Shown: in pieces, positions 39,488 to 48,668 of the stretch
Layout of the letters: the number at the start of each line of letters is the position of its first letter
How positions within the stretch are numbered: position 1 is the first letter of the stretch
Assembly (NCBI GenBank): GCA_938084585.1
Contig: CALKFF010000014.1
Span: 1-53,123 of the forward strand
Direction: 5' to 3'
Length of the DNA: 53,123 nt
From: an uncultured Flavobacteriales bacterium
GTDB lineage: Bacteria > Bacteroidota > Bacteroidia > Flavobacteriales_D > Sanyastnellaceae
Program-made: the position numbers and the translations under genes
Notes under the pieces: model-generated
Databases searched by the model: none
What the model was told of the DNA's origin: nothing
What the model saw: only the letters and a program-made list of their open reading frames with translations

Positions 39488-39901
39488 ATGCTCCACACGC
39501 TGGAATGGGATTACGAGCCAGACTATGAGTTGTTTGGGCTGAGTTCAACGTTCGGGTCCCACCGCTTGGCGTGGTCGATGAACAGAGCGTTTGGTTGGTC
39601 CATGTCGTGCGACCAGGACGTGGTGTCGACCCATGGCCGCGAAACCGAGACGGTCCACCCCTCCATGAGGTACGTGAACGAAGCCGACGGCATCGCGGTG
39701 ACCTTGGTGTTGAATCGGTTGGCAGAGGGCATGCTCCTCGAGGGGGTGTCCGGGCTGGATTACCTGGTCTTGTTGAACCACCACGAGCTGGCCGCCCATG
39801 AATTCTTGGCCCAGCTCCGGCAACTCCGGGAAGTCTCGTACGCCATCGCATTGGACCCAGAGGTGTCCGGCGCGATTGAACCCCTTTCGGTGTTCGATTG
39901 A
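39488..39901 (+). CDS. IPExxxVDY family protein
   Basis: The 137-residue cytoplasmic protein resembles the Bacteroidota family named IPExxxVDY, which is commonly found between rnc and pyk, as here. It shows the opening D-Y-E-L-F-G-L-S-S, R-L-A-W-S-M-N-R and the segment LLEGVSGLDYLVLL, where the name motif is diverged (L-E-G-V-S-G-L-D-Y for I-P-E-x-x-x-V-D-Y). I chose the ATG at 39488 over a TTG two codons upstream. The function is unknown. It is 2 bases after rnc and so belongs to the acpP-fabF-rnc unit. Confidence 0.8.
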   Translation: MLHTLEWDYEPDYELFGLSSTFGSHRLAWSMNRAFGWSMSCDQDVVSTHGRETETVHPSMRYVNEADGIAVTLVLNRLAEGMLLEGVSGLDYLVLLNHHELAAHEFLAQLRQLREVSYAIALDPEVSGAIEPLSVFD

Positions 39902-39935
39902 CACCCCCAGATTGAAGAATTAACCGCAAGACAAC

Positions 39936-39965
39936 TTGCGGAAGTCGGAACTGCCCCCATTTTTG
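39936..39965 (+). promoter_or_regulatory. Possible pyk promoter
   Basis: TTG at 39936-39938, a 19-base spacer and CATTTTTG at 39958-39965 (one mismatch to TAnnTTTG) precede the pyk ATG at 40011. A leader of about 40 bases is implied. Confidence 0.4.
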
Positions 39966-40010
39966 CATTTCGCAGAGGAAACGCCCTCGCACACCTTACG
40001 CGCGCACCTT

Positions 40011-41450
40011 ATGACGCAACCTGCAGCCAAAGCCAAAAGCACCAAAATTGTGGCCACCCTCGGCCCCGCCTCGTCCCCTGAAGACGTCTTGAGGACGTTG
40101 ATTCACGAAGGCCTGAACGTGGCCCGAATCAACTTTTCTCACGGATCACACGACGTGCACGGCGCCACCATCGACACCGTGCGTCGTTTGGACGAGGAAC
40201 TCGGGACGTACACTTCAGTGTTGGCTGATTTGCAAGGCCCCAAGTTGCGGGTCGGGGACATCGAAGGGGGTGAAATGCCCCTTGTGGAGGGGGAAACCTT
40301 GGTGGTTCGCGTCGGAAAGGAAATGGGACGCGACGGGGTTGTGTACACCGACTACGAGACCTTCGCAGCCGATGTGCATCCCGGAGAACGCGTGCTCATG
40401 GACGACGGCAAGCTCGCCCTGCGGGTGACGGAGACCAACGGCAAGGACGAGGTGAAGTGCGAGGTGGTGCACGGTGGACCGTTGCGCCCCCGCAAAGGCC
40501 TGAACCTTCCTGAAACCAAGGTGTCGTTGCCCTGCATCACGCCCAAGGACCAAGCCGACCTGGAATTCGCCCTGTCGAAGGACGTCGATTGGATTGGGCT
40601 CTCCTTTGTGCGCCAGGCGTCCGACATCCAGGAACTCCGTGACCAAATCAACGCGGCAGGCAAGCACGCCCGCATTGTGGCCAAAATCGAGAAGCCCGAG
40701 GCCATCGAAGACTTTGACGCGATCCTCGAAGCGACAGACGCCGTGATGGTGGCCCGGGGTGATTTGGGCGTGGAGATGCCCATGCAAGAGGTCCCGTTGT
40801 TGCAAAAAGACATCGTCCGCAAGTGCATGTCCAAGGGCAAGCCCGTCATCGTGGCCACGCAAATGCTCGAGAGCATGATTGAATCGGCCACCCCCACACG
40901 GGCGGAGGTCAACGACGTGGCCAACGCCGTGTTGGACGGCGCGGACGCCGTCATGCTCAGCGGCGAAACCAGCGTTGGAAAGTACCCGGTGCACGCCGTG
41001 CGCGCCATGCGGCATGTCATCGAGAACATCGAGTCCAAAGGAACGGTGGACCGCCACGAGCGTCCTCCTTTGCACCCCGACGACGAGCGCTTCATCTCAG
41101 ACAGCATCTGCTACAACGCCTGCCGCCTGGCGCGTCGTGTGGACGCGGCGGCCATTGTGACCATGACGTTCTCAGGGTACACCGCCATCCAGGTGAGCAG
41201 CCAACGGCCCTCCGCCACGATTTACATGTTCACGGCCAACCCCAAGGTGTTGAGCCAAATGAGCTTGGTCTGGGGCGTGTACGCCGTCCCTTACACCAAA
41301 ATGGTCAGCACCGACCACACCATCGCCGACATCAAGGCGTTGCTGTTGAAGGAGGGCAAGGTGAAGGACGGCGATTTCGTGATTCACTTGGCGTCCATGC
41401 CAATTGCGGATGCGGGAATGACCAACATGGTGAAACTCAGCCGCGTCTGA
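40011..41450 (+). CDS. pyk: Pyruvate kinase
   Basis: Pyruvate kinase makes ATP and pyruvate from phosphoenolpyruvate in the last step of glycolysis. From the ATG at 40011 (MTQPAAKAKSTKIVATLGPA) it is 479 residues. Landmarks are the K-I-V-A-T-L-G-P-A-S start, ARINFSHGSH, DLQGPKLRVG, the signature IVAKIEKPEAIEDFD with the catalytic Lys, VMVARGDLGVEMP, and the ATQMLESMI and TRAEVNDVANAVLDGADAVMLSGE blocks. The C-terminal allosteric domain is present. The open frame extends 25 codons upstream, but that region contains the promoter-like elements and lacks family similarity. Confidence 0.97.
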   Translation: MTQPAAKAKSTKIVATLGPASSPEDVLRTLIHEGLNVARINFSHGSHDVHGATIDTVRRLDEELGTYTSVLADLQGPKLRVGDIEGGEMPLVEGETLVVRVGKEMGRDGVVYTDYETFAADVHPGERVLMDDGKLALRVTETNGKDEVKCEVVHGGPLRPRKGLNLPETKVSLPCITPKDQADLEFALSKDVDWIGLSFVRQASDIQELRDQINAAGKHARIVAKIEKPEAIEDFDAILEATDAVMVARGDLGVEMPMQEVPLLQKDIVRKCMSKGKPVIVATQMLESMIESATPTRAEVNDVANAVLDGADAVMLSGETSVGKYPVHAVRAMRHVIENIESKGTVDRHERPPLHPDDERFISDSICYNACRLARRVDAAAIVTMTFSGYTAIQVSSQRPSATIYMFTANPKVLSQMSLVWGVYAVPYTKMVSTDHTIADIKALLLKEGKVKDGDFVIHLASMPIADAGMTNMVKLSRV

Positions 41451-41484
41451 AGACGGCACGGCCAGACGCCAAACGGGCGTGGTT

Positions 41485-41507
41485 TATCTTCGCGGGCGCA
41501 GCCCGCG
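41485..41507 (+). promoter_or_regulatory. -7 box TATCTTCG with overlapping palindrome upstream of ileS
   Basis: The TTCG-variant -7 box (41485-41492) is followed by a perfect inverted repeat, CGCGGGC-GCA-GCCCGCG, at 41491-41507. That covers the predicted transcription start. The leader to the ileS ATG would be about 55 bases. The palindrome could be an operator or a structured 5' end. Confidence 0.4.
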
Positions 41508-41552
41508 GCGAGTCGTGGGAGGCGCATTTGAGAACCTTCCAACCGACCCCCG

Positions 41553-44500
41553 ATGGCGTTGAAATTTCCGGAACGTGGCCCACTGAATTTGCCTGCACTC
41601 AGCGAGGAGTGGTTGGCCATTTGGGACGACGAAAAGACCTTTGAGCAGAGCGTGACAACACGTCCGGCCGAGAAGCCCTACGTGTTCTTCGAGGGTCCTC
41701 CCAGCGCCAACGGCAAGCCCGGCATCCACCACGTGATGGCGCGTGCCATCAAAGACATCTTCTGCCGCTTCCAAACCCTCAAAGGCCACCGCGTGGAGCG
41801 CAAGGCCGGATGGGACACCCACGGACTCCCCGTGGAGCTCGGCGTGGAGAAGGAACTCGGCATCACCAAAGAGGACATCGGCACCAAGCTCACGGTGGAG
41901 GAGTACAACGACGCATGCCGCAAGACGGTGATGCGCTACACGTCAGAATGGAACGAGCTGACCCGTCAAATGGGCTACTGGGTGGACATGGAGGCGCCCT
42001 ACGTGACTTACCACACCAAGTACATGGAGTCGGTGTGGTGGCTGTTGGCCCAAATGCACAAGAAGGGGCTGCTCTACAAAGGCTATACGATCCAACCCTA
42101 CAGCCCTATGGCAGGAACGGGGTTGAGTTCGCATGAATTGAATCAACCTGGCACCTACCGAGACGTCAAGGACACCACGGTTGTGGCCCAATTCAGGGCG
42201 ACGGAAGATTCGAAGGCCCAGTTGTTGGCCAAGTGCGGCTTGAAAGACGAGGGGTTGAATGTGGACTTTTTGGCGTGGACGACCACCCCTTGGACGCTGC
42301 CGTCCAACACCGCTTTGACCGTGGGGCCGGCCATTCACTATGCCGTCGTCAAAACGACGAACCGGTACACCCACGAAGAGGGCTTGGTCGTGTTGGCCGA
42401 GGCCCTCTTGGGCAAGCAGTTTGGCGGGAAGAAAGACCCAGACCATGATGTGTTGGCGGTCGTCAAGGGATCTGAAATGGTGGGCCTGCGCTACGACGCG
42501 CTGTTGGATTGGGCCCAGCCGATGGACGACCCCGGGTCGGCTTTCCAGGTCATCCCCGGCGACTTTGTCACCACGGAAGACGGCACGGGCATCGTGCACA
42601 CGGCCCCCACCTTCGGGGCGGACGACGCGCGGGTGGCCAAGGACGCTGGCGTCCCAGCCATGTTGGTCGACGATGGGCACGGCCACGGTGTGCCGCTGGT
42701 GGATTTGCAGGGACGGTTCAGGGTGGGGCCGTTTGCCGGCCGCCATGTCAAGGCGGAATTCGACACGGACGCCCCTGAAGACGCCAAACCCCTTGACGTC
42801 GAAATCGCCATCCTGCTGAAGGAACGCGGCCAGGCGTTCAAGGTGGAGAAGTACGAGCACAGCTATCCGCACTGCTGGCGCACGGACAAACCCATTTTGT
42901 ACTACCCGCTGGACTCGTGGTTCATCCGTGCCACAGAGGCGAAGGCGCGGATGCAGGAGTTGAACAACACCATCACTTGGAAGCCGGAAAGCACGGGCAC
43001 GGGCCGTTTTGGCAAGTGGCTGGAAAACGTGAACGATTGGAACCTCAGCCGGTCGCGGTTCTGGGGCATTCCGCTGCCCATTTGGCGGACGGAAGACGGC
43101 TCAGAAGAGCGTTGCATTGGATCGGTGGAGGAGTTGAAGCTGGCGTGCGACGAGTCGGTGCGCGCGGGCGTTATGGCCTCCAACCCGTTTGAAAGCTTCA
43201 CCGTCGGCGACATGTCGGACGAAAACTACGATGCCATCGACCTCCACAAGCATGTGGTGGACGAGGTGGTGCTGGTGTCCCAGGATGGCCGCCCCATGAA
43301 GCGCGAGGCGGACCTCATTGACGTCTGGTTCGACAGCGGAAGCATGCCTTACGCCCAATGGCACTACCCGTTTGAGAACAAGGACAAGGTGGACGGGGCC
43401 CAGGCGTACCCTGCGGACTTCATCGCCGAAGGCGTCGACCAAACCCGCGGTTGGTTCTACACCTTGCACGCGATTTCAACCATGGTGTTTGACCAAGTGG
43501 CCTACAAGCGCGTGGTCTCCAACGGTTTGGTGTTGGACAAAAACGGCCAGAAGATGTCCAAGCGCCTTGGCAACGCGGTGGACCCCTTCGAGACGTTGGC
43601 CAAACACGGGCCGGACGCCACCCGCTGGTACATGATCACCAACGCCCAGCCTTGGGACAACCTCAAGTTCGACGTGGTGGGCATCGGTGAGGTGCAGCGG
43701 AAGTTCTTCGGGACCTTGCACAACACGTACAACTTCTTGGCCCTCTATGCAGGGGCCGACGGCTACCAAGGCGGGGAAGCGGAGGTGGCTTACGCAGACC
43801 GGCCAGAGATCGACCGGTGGATTTTGAGCCGCTTGCAGGGGCTGGTGGAGGAAGTGGACGCGGCGTACGAGGCGTTGGAGCCCACGCGAGCGGGTCGCGC
43901 CATCCAAGACTTCGTGGTGGATGAATTGAGCAATTGGCATGTGCGTTTGAGCCGGCGCCGCTTCTGGAAAGGGGACATGAACGCCGACAAGCAGAGCGCT
44001 TACCAAACCCTCACCACCTGCCTTCGCACCGTGGCCCTGATGGCCTCGCCCATCGCGCCGTTCTACATGGACCGGCTTTACCGGGACGTGACCGGCGAGA
44101 ACGTGTCGGTGCACTTGGCGGATTTCCCCACGAGCGACGCCGCCCAGCGTGACGAGGCGCTCGAAGCCCGCATGTCGTTGGCGCGTCAATTGTCGTCCCA
44201 GGTGCTGAGCTTGCGGAAGCGCGAGAAAATCCGCGTACGTCAGCCGCTCAAGCGCATCATGGTTCCTGCGTTGGACGAGGCGACCGCCGGTCACCTTGCG
44301 GCCATTTCCGAATTGGTCAAGAGCGAGGTGAACGTGAAAGAGGTGGAAGTCTTGCGCGACGACAGCGCGTTCGTCAAGCAGGCCAAGGCGGATTTCAAGG
44401 CCTTGGGTCGGGCGATGGGACCCCGCATGAAGGCGGTGGCCGCGGCCATCGGCGGCATGTCGTCGGCGGACGTGTCCGCCTTGGAGCAGCACGGGACGTT

Positions 44501-44900
44501 TGCCCTGGACCCGGGGGATGGCCAAGGCCCCATTGAGTTGACCACGGAGCACGTGACCGTCCAAACCCAAGACATCCCAGGATGCCTGGTCTCAAGCGAG
44601 GGCGGCGTGACCGTGGCGTTGGATGTGGTGCTGGACGACGCGCTGAAGGCGGAAGGGTTGTCGCGCGAGTTGGTGAACCGGGTGCAAAACTTGAGGAAAG
44701 ACGCGGGGTTGGAGATCACCGACCGCATTTCGTTGACGGTCTCTGCAGAAGGTGAGATTCGTCGTGCACTCGAGTCCAATTTGGACTATATTCGAACGGA
44801 AACGCTGGCGACGGAGGTGACTTGGACAGAGGAGGAAGCCGGCGAGAACTTGCAGCTTGAAGACGGTGCGTCGGTTTGGGCTCAAGTGACCAAAATCTGA
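41553..44900 (+). CDS. ileS: Isoleucyl-tRNA synthetase
   Basis: This class I synthetase charges tRNA-Ile. It is 1,115 residues, the longer form usual in Bacteroidota. The HIGH motif is present as GIHHVM (57-62) after FFEGPPSANGKP. The KMSKS loop is KMSKR in the GQKMSKRLGNAVDP segment. The CP1 editing domain shows TTTPWTLPSNTAL and GTGIVHTAPTFGADD, and WDTHGLPVE and DVWFDSGSMPYAQWHYP are also canonical. The C-terminal anticodon-binding region lacks the Cys-rich zinc finger seen in the E. coli type. It is followed after 30 bases by dksA and then lspA. Confidence 0.97.
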   Translation: MALKFPERGPLNLPALSEEWLAIWDDEKTFEQSVTTRPAEKPYVFFEGPPSANGKPGIHHVMARAIKDIFCRFQTLKGHRVERKAGWDTHGLPVELGVEKELGITKEDIGTKLTVEEYNDACRKTVMRYTSEWNELTRQMGYWVDMEAPYVTYHTKYMESVWWLLAQMHKKGLLYKGYTIQPYSPMAGTGLSSHELNQPGTYRDVKDTTVVAQFRATEDSKAQLLAKCGLKDEGLNVDFLAWTTTPWTLPSNTALTVGPAIHYAVVKTTNRYTHEEGLVVLAEALLGKQFGGKKDPDHDVLAVVKGSEMVGLRYDALLDWAQPMDDPGSAFQVIPGDFVTTEDGTGIVHTAPTFGADDARVAKDAGVPAMLVDDGHGHGVPLVDLQGRFRVGPFAGRHVKAEFDTDAPEDAKPLDVEIAILLKERGQAFKVEKYEHSYPHCWRTDKPILYYPLDSWFIRATEAKARMQELNNTITWKPESTGTGRFGKWLENVNDWNLSRSRFWGIPLPIWRTEDGSEERCIGSVEELKLACDESVRAGVMASNPFESFTVGDMSDENYDAIDLHKHVVDEVVLVSQDGRPMKREADLIDVWFDSGSMPYAQWHYPFENKDKVDGAQAYPADFIAEGVDQTRGWFYTLHAISTMVFDQVAYKRVVSNGLVLDKNGQKMSKRLGNAVDPFETLAKHGPDATRWYMITNAQPWDNLKFDVVGIGEVQRKFFGTLHNTYNFLALYAGADGYQGGEAEVAYADRPEIDRWILSRLQGLVEEVDAAYEALEPTRAGRAIQDFVVDELSNWHVRLSRRRFWKGDMNADKQSAYQTLTTCLRTVALMASPIAPFYMDRLYRDVTGENVSVHLADFPTSDAAQRDEALEARMSLARQLSSQVLSLRKREKIRVRQPLKRIMVPALDEATAGHLAAISELVKSEVNVKEVEVLRDDSAFVKQAKADFKALGRAMGPRMKAVAAAIGGMSSADVSALEQHGTFALDPGDGQGPIELTTEHVTVQTQDIPGCLVSSEGGVTVALDVVLDDALKAEGLSRELVNRVQNLRKDAGLEITDRISLTVSAEGEIRRALESNLDYIRTETLATEVTWTEEEAGENLQLEDGASVWAQVTKI

Positions 44901-44930
44901 CCCGCACGCACACACACAACGCCACACCTT

Positions 44931-45302
44931 ATGGCTGAATTGAGATACTCCGACAGCGACTTGAAAGAGTTCGAGGCCCTGATCCATGAGAAGATTGCCA
45001 GCGCGCAAGAAGACTTGGACCAGTTGCAACGCTCCTTGTCGCACAGCGACGACAACAGCACCGAGGACACCGCCCCCACCTTCAAGATGATGGAAGACGG
45101 GTCGGAAACCATGAGCCGTGAGGAAACGGCCCAACTGGCGGCGCGGCAGCAGAAGTTCATCCAAAGCTTGCAGAACGCGTTGTTGCGGATCAAGAACAAG
45201 ACCTACGGTGTGTGTCGTGTGACCGGCAAGTTGATTCCCAAGGAGCGCCTGCGTTTGGTGCCCCACGCGACCCTTTCCATCGAGGCAAAGCAGCGTCAGT
45301 GA
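44931..45302 (+). CDS. TraR/DksA family protein lacking most zinc ligands
   Basis: The 123-residue protein has a DksA-like layout: an N-terminal helical hairpin (residues 10-90, including the acidic tip region DDNSTEDTAPTF) and a C-terminal zinc-finger-like fold, YGVCRVTGKLIPKERLRLVP then HATLSIEAK. With the C-x2-C-x17-C-x2-C spacing of DksA, only Cys95 remains; Thr98, Ser116 and Ala119 occupy the other three positions. In the family the protein binds the RNA polymerase secondary channel and potentiates ppGpp. Loss of the zinc ligands is, to my knowledge, usual for this Bacteroidota group. It lies between ileS and lspA, and its stop overlaps the GTG start of lspA. Confidence 0.88.
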   Translation: MAELRYSDSDLKEFEALIHEKIASAQEDLDQLQRSLSHSDDNSTEDTAPTFKMMEDGSETMSREETAQLAARQQKFIQSLQNALLRIKNKTYGVCRVTGKLIPKERLRLVPHATLSIEAKQRQ

Positions 45303-45907
45303 GGCCCACGCTTCGACAGCTTGTGTGGCGGGCGCTGGTGCCCGTGTTGGTGTTGGATCACTTGGTGAAGTTTTGGGTCAAGACCTCCTTCACCGTGGGC
45401 GAGCGCATGTCGTTCGTGCCGGGCATCCTTGAGTTGCAATTCATCGAGAACGAAGGCATGGCCTTCGGATGGGCCCTCCCCGGTGTGGCTGGCAAATTGC
45501 TGTTGACCGGGTTCCGATTGTTGGCAGCGGTGGTCATCGGATTTTACATCCAGCGTCGCATCACAGAGCGTGCACCCAAAGGCGTGTTGTACAGCTTGAC
45601 CTTCGTGTGGGCCGGTGCGCTTGGGAACATCGTGGACAGCGCGGTCTACGGCCGCATCTTCAGCCGGTCAGGCTGGGGGACGTTGGCGGACGTCTTGCCT
45701 GTGGACGGAGGCTACGCGCCTTGGTTTCAGGGCAACGTGGTCGACATGTTTCACTTCATCGTGACCTGGCCTTCTTGGTTCCCCATCGAGTCGTTGGCGG
45801 GGCGCGAGGTCTTCCCGCCGATCTGGAACTTGGCCGACGCGGCCATTTCAGTCAGCGTGATTTGGATGCTGTTGAACCAGCGCTCCTACTTCCCTTCGGT
45901 GCGCTGA
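45299..45907 (+). CDS. lspA: Lipoprotein signal peptidase (signal peptidase II)
   Basis: LspA cleaves the signal peptide of prolipoproteins in the inner membrane. The 202-residue protein has four hydrophobic segments and the two catalytic Asp regions: GALGNIVDSAVYG and NLADAAISVSV, with NVVDMFHF between. The Q-F-I-E-N-E-G-M-A-F-G motif of the periplasmic loop is intact. The best start is the GTG at 45299, whose bases overlap the dksA stop (GTGA); no ATG lies near the family N-terminus. The window encodes at least three lipoproteins that would need it. It ends 1 base before convergent ispG. Confidence 0.92.
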   Translation: MRPTLRQLVWRALVPVLVLDHLVKFWVKTSFTVGERMSFVPGILELQFIENEGMAFGWALPGVAGKLLLTGFRLLAAVVIGFYIQRRITERAPKGVLYSLTFVWAGALGNIVDSAVYGRIFSRSGWGTLADVLPVDGGYAPWFQGNVVDMFHFIVTWPSWFPIESLAGREVFPPIWNLADAAISVSVIWMLLNQRSYFPSVR

Positions 45908-45908
45908 A

Positions 45909-47864
45909 TTACGCCGTGACTGGGGCATCGACCCAGTCGCCGTGCTCTTGGATGAGCTCAATGAGGGCTTGCACTGCCTCGTCTTCAGGGACGTTCCGCC
46001 GCACCACTTCCTTCTCTTTGTACAGGGTGATTTTCCCTGGCCCGGTGCCGACGTAGCCGTAGTCCGCGTCCGCCATTTCACCAGGGCCGTTCACGATGCA
46101 TCCCATGATGCCAATTTTCACGCCTTTGAGGTGGTTGGTCACTTCGCGGATTTTGGCCGTCGTTTCCTGGAGGTCAAACAACGTCCGCCCGCAACTCGGA
46201 CAGCTGATGTACTCGGTCTTGGAGATGCGGGTGCGCGCCGCTTGCAGGATGCCAAACGAAAGGGCATTTCGCTTTTGCAACGGGGCGTCTGTGGCGTCAA
46301 GCCAAATGCCGTCGCCCAAGCCGTCAATCATCGGTCCGCCAAGGTCGGTGGCCGATTGCAGGGTGAGGCGTTCTTCGTCCAAGCCTTGCCAAGTCCGACG
46401 GAGCACGACTGGGGCGTGAAGGCCGAGTTCATCGAGCGCAAGCACCGTGGTGCGCAGGTCGACCATGGCGTGGACGTGTTGGGTTTCCACCACCCACACC
46501 ACGTCCGGACGCATGGCGCCGTCGGTGGTCTTTGTGGCCGCCGCAAGCGCCTCTGTGACGTCGGCGCGGGTCACCCGAATCCAATGGGTTTGGCCTTCGG
46601 TTGGGGCGGGAAGCGTGTCGATTGCCTGGGCGGCGGTCCACAGCGGAATGTGTTGGGCTGGGGGCGAGGGCAATCCGCGCCAAGCATCGGCGTCCACCAG
46701 CACTTGCAAGGTGCCGGGCAAGCCAAACGTCAAGGGCGCTCTGCCCGCATACACGTAGTCGCAGGCCGCCTCGTCCAGGTTCCACTTGTCCAAAGGCACG
46801 CTGTACCGGTACCCCGCGCCAAACAGGTGGGCAGGCTCCGTGTCTCCGTCTCTCAAGGTGTGAACCACCACCGGCACATGCTTGCCGCCGACGTTGTCCA
46901 CTTCCCCGCACACCCTTCGGCTGTAGTTGAAGGGGTCCAAGTTGTGGTCGACGGGTGCGATGGGCTTGTGGCCCTGGCGGGAGGTGTACCGCTCCACGAG
47001 CATCCGTCCCACGGGCATTTCAGCCTCGGGTTCTTCGGTCAGGCTCACCCGCACCGTGTCGCCGAGACCGTCCTCCAAGAGCGTGCCGATGCCCAGGGCC
47101 GATTTGACACGGCCGTCTTCGCCGTCGCCGGCTTCCGTCACCCCCAAGTGCAAGGGAAAGGCCATGTTTTCCTCGGCCATGCGGGCCACAAGCAAACGGT
47201 ACGCTTGCACCATCACCTGAGGGTTCGAGGACTTCATCGACACCACAACGTCGTGGTAACCCTCGTCCACGCAAATCCGCAGGAATTCCAGGGCGCTTTC
47301 CACCATCCCCAAGGCCGTGTCCCCGTACCGACTCATGATGCGGTCGGACAAGGACCCGTGGTTGGTGCCGATGCGCATGGCCCGTCCAAGGCGCTTGCAC
47401 TTTTGGACCAAGGGCGTGAATTTCTCCCGGATGCGAACGAGTTCTTCCGCGTATGTTTCGTCTGTGTACTCGAGGTTTTCAAACCGCTTTTTGTCGGCGT
47501 AGTTGCCGGGATTCACGCGGATTTTCTCCACGTGGTCGGCCGCGATTTCTGCGGCGTTGGGCGTGAAGTGGATGTCCGCCACCAACGGAGTCTCGTGCCC
47601 TGAGGCACGGAGTTTGGCCACAATGTCGCCGAGCGCCTCGGCGTCCCGTTTGCTGGGCGCAGTGATGCGAACGAGCTCGCAACCCACGTCAATCATCCGA
47701 ATGCTTTGCGCCACGGTGGCCTCCACGTCCATGGTGTCTGTGGTGGTCATGGACTGCACCCGAATGGGCTGGTCGCCGCCAATGCCAATCTGGCCCACAC
47801 GCACTTCATGCGTTTGGCGTCGTGCGTAATTGAATCGGTCGGGGCAGTAGGAATTCTGGCTCAT
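45909..47864 (-). CDS. ispG: 4-hydroxy-3-methylbut-2-enyl diphosphate synthase, long form
   Basis: IspG is the iron-sulfur enzyme of the MEP isoprenoid pathway. At 651 residues it is the long form found in Bacteroidota, Chlamydiae and plants, with an inserted domain between the TIM barrel and the Fe-S domain. Barrel motifs include RVQSMTTTDTMDVEATVAQ, PLVADIHFTPNAA and IRVNPGNYADKK. The C-terminal [4Fe-4S] ligands lie in CPSCGRT and GIMGCIVNGPGEM. The start is the ATG at 47864 (MSQNSYCPDRFNY); the frame runs far upstream, but over recO. Other MEP-pathway genes are not in the window. Confidence 0.96.
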   Translation of the reverse strand: MSQNSYCPDRFNYARRQTHEVRVGQIGIGGDQPIRVQSMTTTDTMDVEATVAQSIRMIDVGCELVRITAPSKRDAEALGDIVAKLRASGHETPLVADIHFTPNAAEIAADHVEKIRVNPGNYADKKRFENLEYTDETYAEELVRIREKFTPLVQKCKRLGRAMRIGTNHGSLSDRIMSRYGDTALGMVESALEFLRICVDEGYHDVVVSMKSSNPQVMVQAYRLLVARMAEENMAFPLHLGVTEAGDGEDGRVKSALGIGTLLEDGLGDTVRVSLTEEPEAEMPVGRMLVERYTSRQGHKPIAPVDHNLDPFNYSRRVCGEVDNVGGKHVPVVVHTLRDGDTEPAHLFGAGYRYSVPLDKWNLDEAACDYVYAGRAPLTFGLPGTLQVLVDADAWRGLPSPPAQHIPLWTAAQAIDTLPAPTEGQTHWIRVTRADVTEALAAATKTTDGAMRPDVVWVVETQHVHAMVDLRTTVLALDELGLHAPVVLRRTWQGLDEERLTLQSATDLGGPMIDGLGDGIWLDATDAPLQKRNALSFGILQAARTRISKTEYISCPSCGRTLFDLQETTAKIREVTNHLKGVKIGIMGCIVNGPGEMADADYGYVGTGPGKITLYKEKEVVRRNVPEDEAVQALIELIQEHGDWVDAPVTA

Positions 47865-47880
47865 CGTCAAGGTTGCGCTG

Positions 47881-47888
47881 TGAAGATA
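47881..47888 (-). promoter_or_regulatory. Possible ispG -7 box TATCTTCA
   Basis: TATCTTCA on the minus strand, 16 bases before the ispG ATG, differs from the TAnnTTCG variant at the last base. It is a weak call in a 75-base divergent gap shared with recO. Confidence 0.3.
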
Positions 47889-47926
47889 ACCGCTGACTTG
47901 CACGGATGTTGCCCAGGGCCGACTTG

Positions 47927-47934
47927 TACTTTTG
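47927..47934 (+). promoter_or_regulatory. -7 box TACTTTTG, 5 bases before recO ATG
   Basis: TACTTTTGAACCCATG is an exact TAnnTTTG box followed by N5 and the start codon at 47940. TTG triplets upstream are at 15 and 26 bases, not at the standard spacing. Confidence 0.6.
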
Positions 47935-47939
47935 AACCC

Positions 47940-48668
47940 ATGTCTTCCGCCCAAACCTCCGACGCCACAGACCTCCATGCGGTGGTCGTGGGAGGGGTGG
48001 CCTTTGGGGACCGAAGCCGGGTCGTCCGGTTGTTGACGGGAGCGCACGGGTGCATCCCGCTTTGGGTGCCCAACGCGTCCAAACAAAAGGCCCTCTGGCA
48101 CCCCATGGCGTCGCTTGAGGTGAGCGATTTGAAGCCTCGAAAAGGGCAAGGACTTTGGAACGCAAGAGAATGCCGGCGGGCGGACAAGCAATTGCAACTT
48201 CGGCGCGACCCCGCCCGGTCGGCCGTGGCCTTTTTCTTGGCCGAGGTGCTCGCTTGCAGCTTGGAAGAGGGCGCCCCTGCCCCTGAGGTGCATGCCCTCG
48301 CAGTGCACGCCTTGGGATGGTTGGAGGACGAGCCCAAAATTCCTTGGATTCACGTCAAGTTCATGGCCCACCTTGTGGACGCCCTCGGAATGATGCCCTT
48401 GTTGCCCGAGGACCCGACGTGGCGCATGGACGTGAACACGGGGGAATTTGTGCCCCAGGAGCACGCACCCAAAACGGCCCTGGACCAAGCGGTGGTGGCC
48501 GGGATGAGACAAATTCCTGGCATGGAGTTTGCCCAACTCGACACGCTGAACTGGAGCTTGGACATGCGGAAGGCACTTGTGTTGGGCGCCCACCGCCACA
48601 TCCAAAGCCAGCTGGGCAAAACCCGAGAATTGAAAAGCTACGATGTGCTCGAAGCCTTGTTTGCGTGA
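47940..48668 (+). CDS. recO: DNA repair protein RecO
   Basis: RecO anneals ssDNA and loads RecA with RecR. The 242-residue protein fits the family, with an N-terminal OB fold (HAVVVGGVAFGDRSRVVRLLT, then LWVPNASKQKALWHPM) and a helical C-terminal domain (ARSAVAFFLAEVLACSLEEG, IPWIHVKFMAHLVDALGMMP). The zinc-finger cysteines found in some RecO proteins are absent. The start at 47940 is supported by the -7 box five bases upstream. Its 3' end overlaps the TonB-receptor gene start by 26 bases. Confidence 0.87.
   Translation: MSSAQTSDATDLHAVVVGGVAFGDRSRVVRLLTGAHGCIPLWVPNASKQKALWHPMASLEVSDLKPRKGQGLWNARECRRADKQLQLRRDPARSAVAFFLAEVLACSLEEGAPAPEVHALAVHALGWLEDEPKIPWIHVKFMAHLVDALGMMPLLPEDPTWRMDVNTGEFVPQEHAPKTALDQAVVAGMRQIPGMEFAQLDTLNWSLDMRKALVLGAHRHIQSQLGKTRELKSYDVLEALFA

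Noticed and set aside
41461-41484. Terminator after pyk (ACGCC/GGCGT stem)
   Set aside because: The stem is only 5 bp with GGTTT after it, too short a T run to call, and it merges into the ileS promoter region.
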